Assembly: GCF_000814905.1 (NCBI RefSeq)
Contig: NZ_JXAG01000032.1
Coordinates: 62,001 to 126,000 of the forward strand
Length of the DNA: 64,000 nucleotides
Source: Enterobacter sp. Bisph1
Lineage (GTDB): Bacteria; Pseudomonadota; Gammaproteobacteria; Enterobacterales; Enterobacteriaceae
Direction: 5' to 3'
Position 1 is the first letter of the stretch, and each line of letters begins with the position of its first letter. A program made the position numbers and the translations under genes. Positions 58,663 to 64,000 of this stretch are shown here, piece by piece. The notes below the pieces were generated by a model. The model had not been told where the DNA came from. It searched no databases and saw only the letters and a list, made by a program, of their open reading frames with translations.

Positions 58663-59823
58663 ATGGAACAACGCCGGATTGCAGGCAAAAGCCACTGGTA
58701 TCATGAGACCCAGTCAAGCGCCAGCCGGACGAACGCGCTACCGTTGGTTCCCGAAGCGGCCACCGTCAGCGATCCTTTTCTGCTTGACCTCGACCTGGCA
58801 GATAAACCCAAACTCGCCCTTGAGGGCATCGCTTCGCCAGCGCGAAAAATATATGCCCTGCTCTTTCCGCCGCGTGTTTCCCTCAGCCGTTTACGCACCT
58901 TCAGCGCCTACGATCGTCTCAGCACCGCGCTGACGGCGGCGCAAGTCTTTGGCGTGCAACGTCTGTGCAATCACTACGCCGCGCGCCTTGCACCCTTATC
59001 AGGCCCGGATTCTACCCGCGAGAGTAACTATCGGTTAGCGCAAATTACCCAACACGCCCGTCAGCTTGCCGCGTCACCTTCGGTGATCGATTCGCGTGCG
59101 CGTCAGCAGTTAGAAGATGTAGGTCTGACGTTTTATGATCTGGTGGTGATTAATCAGATAATTGGTTTTGTGGCTTTCCAGGCACGCGTCATTGCCGTGC
59201 TGCAGGCGATGAGCGGGCAGCCGGTGCGCATTATCCCCGGCATGGAGAGACAGCAAGAAGCCGATGCTGCGCTATTCAGCCCTGGCGAGACGAAATGGCT
59301 GCCGGGCATCGATGTTGCCGATTTACGCCTCGCCAGCACGGCGCAAATGGATACCCTTGCGCGCTGGCAACCGCTGGCAGAATTGCGTCGGCTCGCGCCG
59401 CTGCTGGCCCATGAACATTTGCTCCTTAATGAATTCGGCGCGCTTTGTCAGCATATTGCTCAGCGCACGCCAAACAAGCGACTTAGCGGGCTGGTGGCGG
59501 CCTACACGGCGCGGATCAACGGCAGCAGCAGCTGTTTTTCCTGGCATCTGCAACAAAACACGTTGGATATGGCACTGGTGGAAGCACTACGCACGGGCAG
59601 CCAGGCATTAAATCGTACGCTGGCTGAAATGGGTAAAGAGCGCGCCCTGATGCAAGCAGTGCAGCTGCTTACCTGCGCCCCCGATCGGTTTAGTCCGGCT
59701 CACTTTTCACAGCTACTCGAGCAAGGCGTTAGCCGCCAGGCGGCGATCGATTTACTGATCTCCTGTGCGCTGAACGGCTGGCTTAATCGCCTGCATATTG
59801 CTCTCGGGAAATGCCCGTCGTGA
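58663..59823 (+). CDS. Double AhpD/CMD-domain protein
   Basis: The 386-residue protein resembles proteins annotated as CMD (carboxymuconolactone decarboxylase/AhpD-like) domain proteins. It has two successive all-helical halves. The first contains FYDLVVINQIIGFVAFQARV (about residues 165-184), typical of peroxidase-related AhpD-like proteins. The second contains SSCFSWHLQQNTLD, where AhpD would have its CxxC, but only one Cys is present here. Peroxidase activity by an AhpD mechanism is therefore doubtful. An aaggaacgacc site precedes the ATG. The gene stands alone between fabI and rnb, where I recall no gene in E. coli. Confidence 0.75.
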   Translation: MEQRRIAGKSHWYHETQSSASRTNALPLVPEAATVSDPFLLDLDLADKPKLALEGIASPARKIYALLFPPRVSLSRLRTFSAYDRLSTALTAAQVFGVQRLCNHYAARLAPLSGPDSTRESNYRLAQITQHARQLAASPSVIDSRARQQLEDVGLTFYDLVVINQIIGFVAFQARVIAVLQAMSGQPVRIIPGMERQQEADAALFSPGETKWLPGIDVADLRLASTAQMDTLARWQPLAELRRLAPLLAHEHLLLNEFGALCQHIAQRTPNKRLSGLVAAYTARINGSSSCFSWHLQQNTLDMALVEALRTGSQALNRTLAEMGKERALMQAVQLLTCAPDRFSPAHFSQLLEQGVSRQAAIDLLISCALNGWLNRLHIALGKCPS

Positions 59824-59956
59824 TGGCTTGTAAGGCGCAGCGCTGGCGGTGTAGCCGCCGATCACCCGACACGATTTTACAGAAACAGCGCTTGCCGCAG
59901 CAGGAAGAATCGCGTAAAACTGTCAGCCGCTCTTTTAGCCACGAAAATACATAATT

Positions 59957-61891
59957 ATGCTTCAGGATAACCCGCTGCTAGCGCAGCTTAAACAGCAACT
60001 TCATTCCCAAACCCCGCGTGCGGAAGGTGTTGTCAAAGGCACTGAAAAAGGTTTTGGATTTCTGGAAGTCGACGCGCAAAAAAGCTACTTCATTCCGCCG
60101 CCGCAAATGAAAAAAGTGATGCACGGCGATAAAATTATTGCTGTCATCCACAGCGATAAAGACCGTGAAAGCGCGGAGCCTGAAGAGCTGGTCGAGCCGT
60201 TTCTGACCCGTTTTGTTGGCAAAGTACAAAAGAAAGACGACCGTCTGTCGATTGTGCCGGATCATCCGTTGTTAAAAGATGCTATTCCCTGCCGCGCCGC
60301 ACGTGGCGTTGAGCATGATTTCAAAGAGGGCGACTGGGCCGTAGCCGAGATGCGCCGTCACCCGCTGAAGGGCGATCGCGGTTTTTATGCGGATCTGATG
60401 CAGTTCATTACCGTCGGCGACGATCATTTCGCCCCCTGGTGGGTTACCCTCGCCCGTCATAATCTGGAAAAAGAAGCGCCAAACGGTGCGGCAACCGAAA
60501 TGCTGGATGACGGTTTGCAGCGCGTGGATTTGACCGCGCTGGATTTTGTCACCATCGACAGCGCCAGCACCGAAGATATGGACGATGCGCTGTACGTTAC
60601 AGAGAGCGCCGAGGGCGAACTGCAGCTGACGGTGGCGATTGCCGATCCCACCGCGTGGATTGCCGAAGGCAGCAAACTCGACAATGCAGCGAAGATCCGC
60701 GCTTTCACCAACTATCTGCCGGGGTTCAATATCCCGATGCTGCCGCGCGAATTGTCCGACGATCTATGCTCACTGCGTGCCAATGAGGTGCGCCCTGCGC
60801 TGATTTGCCGCATGTCGCTCGATGCGGAAGGCGCGATTAAAGACAATATCGAATTTTTTGTCGCAACAATTGAATCGAAAGCGAAACTGGCCTATGACGA
60901 TGTTTCCGACTGGCTGGAAAACAAAGGCAGCTGGCAGCCGACCAATGAGGCTATCGCCGCGCAGATCCGTCTGTTGCAGCGTGTGAGCCAGCTGCGCGCC
61001 CAGTGGCGTCAAAATCACGCGCTGGTATTTAAAGACCGCCCGGATTATCGCTTCGTGCTTGGCGAGAAAGGCGAAGTGCTGGATATTGTCGCCGAGCCGC
61101 GTCGCATCGCGAATCGCATCGTTGAAGAAGCGATGATCGCCGCCAACATCTGTGCCGCACGCGTGCTGCGCGACAAACTCGGCTTTGGTATCTATAACGT
61201 GCATCTTGGTTTCGACCCGGCAAACAGTGAACAGCTTGCTGCGATGTTGAAAACTCACGGGATGCATGTGGATGCCGAAGAAGTGCTGACCCTGGAAGGC
61301 TTTTGCAAATTACGCCGCGAACTTGACGCACAGCCGTCGGGCTTTTTGGACAGCCGTATTCGCCGCTTCCAGTCTTTTGCGGAAATCAGCGTCGAACCCG
61401 GTCCGCACTTCGGCCTCGGGCTGGATGCGTATGCAACCTGGACTTCGCCGATTCGTAAATATGGCGACATGATTAACCATCGCCTGTTGAAAGCGATTAT
61501 CAAAGGCGAAACGCCGAAACGCCCGCAGGAAGATGCTACCGTGCAGATGTCCGAGCGCCGTCGCCTGAATCGCATGGCGGAACGCGATGTCGGTGACTGG
61601 CTGTATGCTCGCTTCCTGCAAAACAAAGCCGGCACCGATACCCGCTTCGCGGCGGAGATTATCGATGTCAGCCGCGGCGGTATGCGCGTGCGGCTGGTGG
61701 ATAATGGCGCCGTGGCGTTTATTCCGGCTCCGTTTATCCATGCTGTGCGTGATGAACTGGTCTGCAGCCAGGAAAACGGCACGGTGCAAATTAAAGGTGA
61801 AACGGTATTTAAAGTGACGGACGTTATAGATGTCACTATTGCCGAAGTCCGGATGGAAACCCGCAGCGTCATCGCCCGCCCGGTGCTGTAA
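59957..61891 (+). CDS. rnb: Exoribonuclease II
   Basis: The 644-residue enzyme matches E. coli RNase II. Two N-terminal cold-shock domains come first, then the RNB catalytic domain with the metal-binding Asp cluster in [13 protein letters not shown] (about residues 200-212), and a C-terminal S1 domain. It degrades single-stranded RNA processively 3' to 5', stopping before hairpins. The start [14 protein letters not shown] differs from E. coli only at residue 2 or so. A GC hairpin without T run (61905-61930) follows the stop. Confidence 0.97.
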   Translation: MLQDNPLLAQLKQQLHSQTPRAEGVVKGTEKGFGFLEVDAQKSYFIPPPQMKKVMHGDKIIAVIHSDKDRESAEPEELVEPFLTRFVGKVQKKDDRLSIVPDHPLLKDAIPCRAARGVEHDFKEGDWAVAEMRRHPLKGDRGFYADLMQFITVGDDHFAPWWVTLARHNLEKEAPNGAATEMLDDGLQRVDLTALDFVTIDSASTEDMDDALYVTESAEGELQLTVAIADPTAWIAEGSKLDNAAKIRAFTNYLPGFNIPMLPRELSDDLCSLRANEVRPALICRMSLDAEGAIKDNIEFFVATIESKAKLAYDDVSDWLENKGSWQPTNEAIAAQIRLLQRVSQLRAQWRQNHALVFKDRPDYRFVLGEKGEVLDIVAEPRRIANRIVEEAMIAANICAARVLRDKLGFGIYNVHLGFDPANSEQLAAMLKTHGMHVDAEEVLTLEGFCKLRRELDAQPSGFLDSRIRRFQSFAEISVEPGPHFGLGLDAYATWTSPIRKYGDMINHRLLKAIIKGETPKRPQEDATVQMSERRRLNRMAERDVGDWLYARFLQNKAGTDTRFAAEIIDVSRGGMRVRLVDNGAVAFIPAPFIHAVRDELVCSQENGTVQIKGETVFKVTDVIDVTIAEVRMETRSVIARPVL

Positions 61892-62189
61892 CAGTTTGCT
61901 TTATGGCGTCTTTCAGCTCTGGAAGACGCCGACTCGCTGTTGAGATATAACACGCATTTTTCCGCTATTCTTTCCCTATTCCCGTAAAAACGACCACAAT
62001 AAAAACAGAGGCAACCGTTTGTTTACTGCGGATTTATGTCTTTTTTGTCGTTCTGTTTCCGTTACCAGGTCTGGTTTGTAAAAATTCTTCGAAAAAACAA
62101 TAGCTTTTGACTGTCAGCACTCTTTTACCGGCGGAGATCCGTCTACAAATCATCTATCCGTTGCGCTTTTATGTGGACTGGGAGAGAGC

Positions 62190-64000
62190 ATGAAAGACTT
62201 GCAGGAACAGAATCTGCTGTATCGATATTTAGGCTCAACAAGCCCCTTTTGGCGCTTAACCGCCGACAGTAACGCGCTGCATTTTGCCCCCGATGAACAT
62301 GCCGACGTCAGCCAGGTGGTGGCGCTTAGTGAAGAACAAGCGGCGCAGATCCGCGAAATGACGGTGATTACTTCCAGCCTCTCAATGCATCTCTCTTTAT
62401 TTGGCGATACTATTGCCGTCCATCTGGTCGGCAGGAAAATTTCCCGTAAGGCGTGGGCGGGCAGCGCGTCAGCCTGGCACGATACTCGCGCCGTCGCGCG
62501 CGATCTGGTGCAGGGACTCTCGTTTGCAGAACAGGTTGTCTCGGAAGCGAACTCGGTGATCGTCATCCTCGATAAACACGGTAAGATTCAGCGCTTTAAT
62601 CGCCTGAGCGAAGAGTATACCGGCATGAAAGAGCAAGAGGTTATCGGGCAAAACGTATTTAAGCTGTTTATGAGCCGTAGTGAAGCCACGGCTTCAAGGC
62701 GCAATATCTCCGGTTTTTTTCTTAACGGAACCCCTTACGAAGTCGAGCGCTGGGTGAAAACCCGTAAAGGCCAGCGGCTCTTTTTGTTTCGCAATAAATT
62801 TGTCCACAGTGGCAGCGGCAAGAATGAAATTTTTCTTATTTGCTCAGGGACGGATATTACCGAAGAGCGGCGCGCACAGGAGCGGCTGCGGGTTCTTGCC
62901 AACACCGACACGGTAACCGGTTTACCCAATCGCAATGCGATCCATGAATTGATTAGCGAGGCGATTGATGCCCGCGGCGATACCCAGGTGGGAATTGTCT
63001 ACCTCGATCTCGATAATTTCAAAAAAGTGAACGATGCCTACGGCCATATGGTTGGCGACCAGCTTTTACAGGCCGTGGCGCTGGCCATTCTCAGTTGCCT
63101 TGAGGAAGGCCAGGTGCTTGCCAGACTGGGCGGTGACGAGTTTATTGTGCTGGCCACCAATACGTCACAAAGTCAGCTGGAAGCGATGTCGTCGCGCATT
63201 CTTACCCGCTTACGCCAGCCCTTTCGCATTGGATTAATTGAGATCTACAGCGGCTGTTCGCTGGGCATTTCCCTCGCGCCGCAGCACGGCAACGATCGTG
63301 AGAGCGTGATCCGCAATGCGGATACGGCAATGTACAACGCCAAAGAGAATGGCCGCGGCAAATTTTGCGTCTTCTCGCCAGAGATGAATCAACGAGTGTT
63401 TGAATATTTATGGCTCGATACCAATTTGCGCAAAGCGCTGGAAAAAGAGCAGTTGATTATCCACTATCAGCCGAAGGTCACCTGGCGCGGCGAGGTACGA
63501 AGCCTTGAGGCGCTGGTGCGCTGGCAATCGCCGGAGCGGGGTTTAATCCCGCCGCTGGATTTTATCTCCTACGCCGAAGAGTCCGGGCTGATTGTGCCGC
63601 TGGGGCGCTGGGTGATGCTGGATGTAGTACGCCAGGTGGCGAAATGGCGTGATATGGGGATTTGCGTGCGCGTGGCAGTCAATGTTTCTGCGCGGCAACT
63701 GGTTGATCAAACTATTTTTAGTGATTTGAAGCAGGCGCTCCAGGATCTCAACTTTGAATATTGCCCCATCGATGTGGAATTAACGGAGAGCTGCCTGATT
63801 GAAAACGAAACGCTGGCATTGTCGGTAATTAACCAGTTCAGTGAATTGGGCGCACAGGTGCACCTGGATGATTTCGGCACGGGCTACTCTTCCCTCTCGC
63901 AGCTTGCACGCTTTCCCCTTGATGCCATTAAACTCGACCAGTCTTTTGTGCGTGAAGTGCATAAACAACCGGTGTCCCAATCGCTGGTACGGGCGATTGT
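62190..64000 (+). CDS. pdeR: Cyclic-di-GMP phosphodiesterase PdeR (Gmr), 3' end missing
   Basis: The frame is open from ATG 62190 to the window end, giving about 603 of an expected ~660 residues. A PAS domain (about 108-230, [20 protein letters not shown]) comes first. A GGDEF domain follows with [11 protein letters not shown], then an EAL domain with [10 protein letters not shown] and [11 protein letters not shown]. It matches E. coli PdeR (YciR), which degrades c-di-GMP and, as a trigger enzyme with DgcM and MlrA, controls curli expression. A ggagagagc site precedes the ATG. It follows rnb, as in E. coli. The C-terminal end lies outside the window. Confidence 0.94.
   Translation, partial: MKDLQEQNLLYRYLGSTSPFWRLTADSNALHFAPDEHADVSQVVALSEEQAAQIREMTVITSSLSMHLSLFGDTIAVHLVGRKISRKAWAGSASAWHDTRAVARDLVQGLSFAEQVVSEANSVIVILDKHGKIQRFNRLSEEYTGMKEQEVIGQNVFKLFMSRSEATASRRNISGFFLNGTPYEVERWVKTRKGQRLFLFRNKFVHSGSGKNEIFLICSGTDITEERRAQERLRVLANTDTVTGLPNRNAIHELISEAIDARGDTQVGIVYLDLDNFKKVNDAYGHMVGDQLLQAVALAILSCLEEGQVLARLGGDEFIVLATNTSQSQLEAMSSRILTRLRQPFRIGLIEIYSGCSLGISLAPQHGNDRESVIRNADTAMYNAKENGRGKFCVFSPEMNQRVFEYLWLDTNLRKALEKEQLIIHYQPKVTWRGEVRSLEALVRWQSPERGLIPPLDFISYAEESGLIVPLGRWVMLDVVRQVAKWRDMGICVRVAVNVSARQLVDQTIFSDLKQALQDLNFEYCPIDVELTESCLIENETLALSVINQFSELGAQVHLDDFGTGYSSLSQLARFPLDAIKLDQSFVREVHKQPVSQSLVRAI

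Overview
The window is chromosomal DNA of a gamma-proteobacterium of the family Enterobacteriaceae. Its backbone carries hrpA, azoR, ydbHL-ynbE, ldhA-hslJ, nifJ (ydbK), ttcA, dbpA, fnrS, zntB, mppA, mpaA, ycjG, tpx, tyrR, ycjFX, pspABCDF, sapABCDF, fabI, rnb and pdeR. These genes match Escherichia coli proteins over their full length and lie in a related order. The backbone is moderately GC-rich. Missing E. coli blocks (puu genes, pspE, the ycj sugar cluster, paa/tynA) and the extra genes suggest the Enterobacter/Kosakonia/Phytobacter/Klebsiella side of the family. Genus cannot be fixed by reading alone.

Positions 1-3630 hold a three-gene efflux operon: an MFS pump cut by the window edge, an EmrA-like adaptor and an outer-membrane lipoprotein channel. 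It is followed by the first ~50 codons of an O-methyltransferase. The last 32 codons of what looks like the same gene reappear at 12934-13032, next to hrpA. Between the two pieces sit about 9 kb of accessory genes: two LysR regulators, two aldo/keto reductases, SDR oxidoreductases (one with its middle deleted), an acetyltransferase, an NTF2-like protein, a Bcr/CflA-type exporter, a cupin and a serine-recombinase remnant. This looks like a redox/xenobiotic island inserted into the methyltransferase gene.

Positions 13039-27170 are conserved backbone: the HrpA helicase, AzoR azoreductase, the YdbH-YnbE-YdbL envelope lipid-transport set, a small membrane protein, D-lactate dehydrogenase, HslJ, YdbJ and pyruvate:flavodoxin oxidoreductase. 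Positions 27216-29803 are a degraded mobile region at the 5' end of ttcA, the integration site of the E. coli Rac prophage. It contains an AppA-type phytase gene, a tail-fibre-assembly fragment, an IS3-family transposase end and a frameshifted tyrosine integrase.

Positions 29804-39346 carry ttcA, dbpA with a short proline-rich gene just upstream, the anaerobic small RNA FnrS with a class-II-type FNR site, zntB, a chemoreceptor without a periplasmic domain, an MHYT-GGDEF-EAL protein behind a good sigma-28 promoter, an unrecognised 336-residue gene and ydiH. Positions 39572-43707 hold murein-peptide recycling genes (mppA, mpaA, ycjG) and tpx, with a possible small RNA before mppA. Positions 43762-56007 hold tyrR, ycjFX, the phage-shock operon with its sigma-54 promoter and activator, and the Sap transporter operon. 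The right end carries a glycosyltransferase, fabI, a double AhpD/CMD-like protein, rnb and a truncated pdeR.

I found no rRNA, tRNA, CRISPR array or recognisable defence system. The strongest unusual signals are the split methyltransferase with its 9-kb insert, the ttcA-linked prophage scar, and the short proline-rich gene in front of dbpA.
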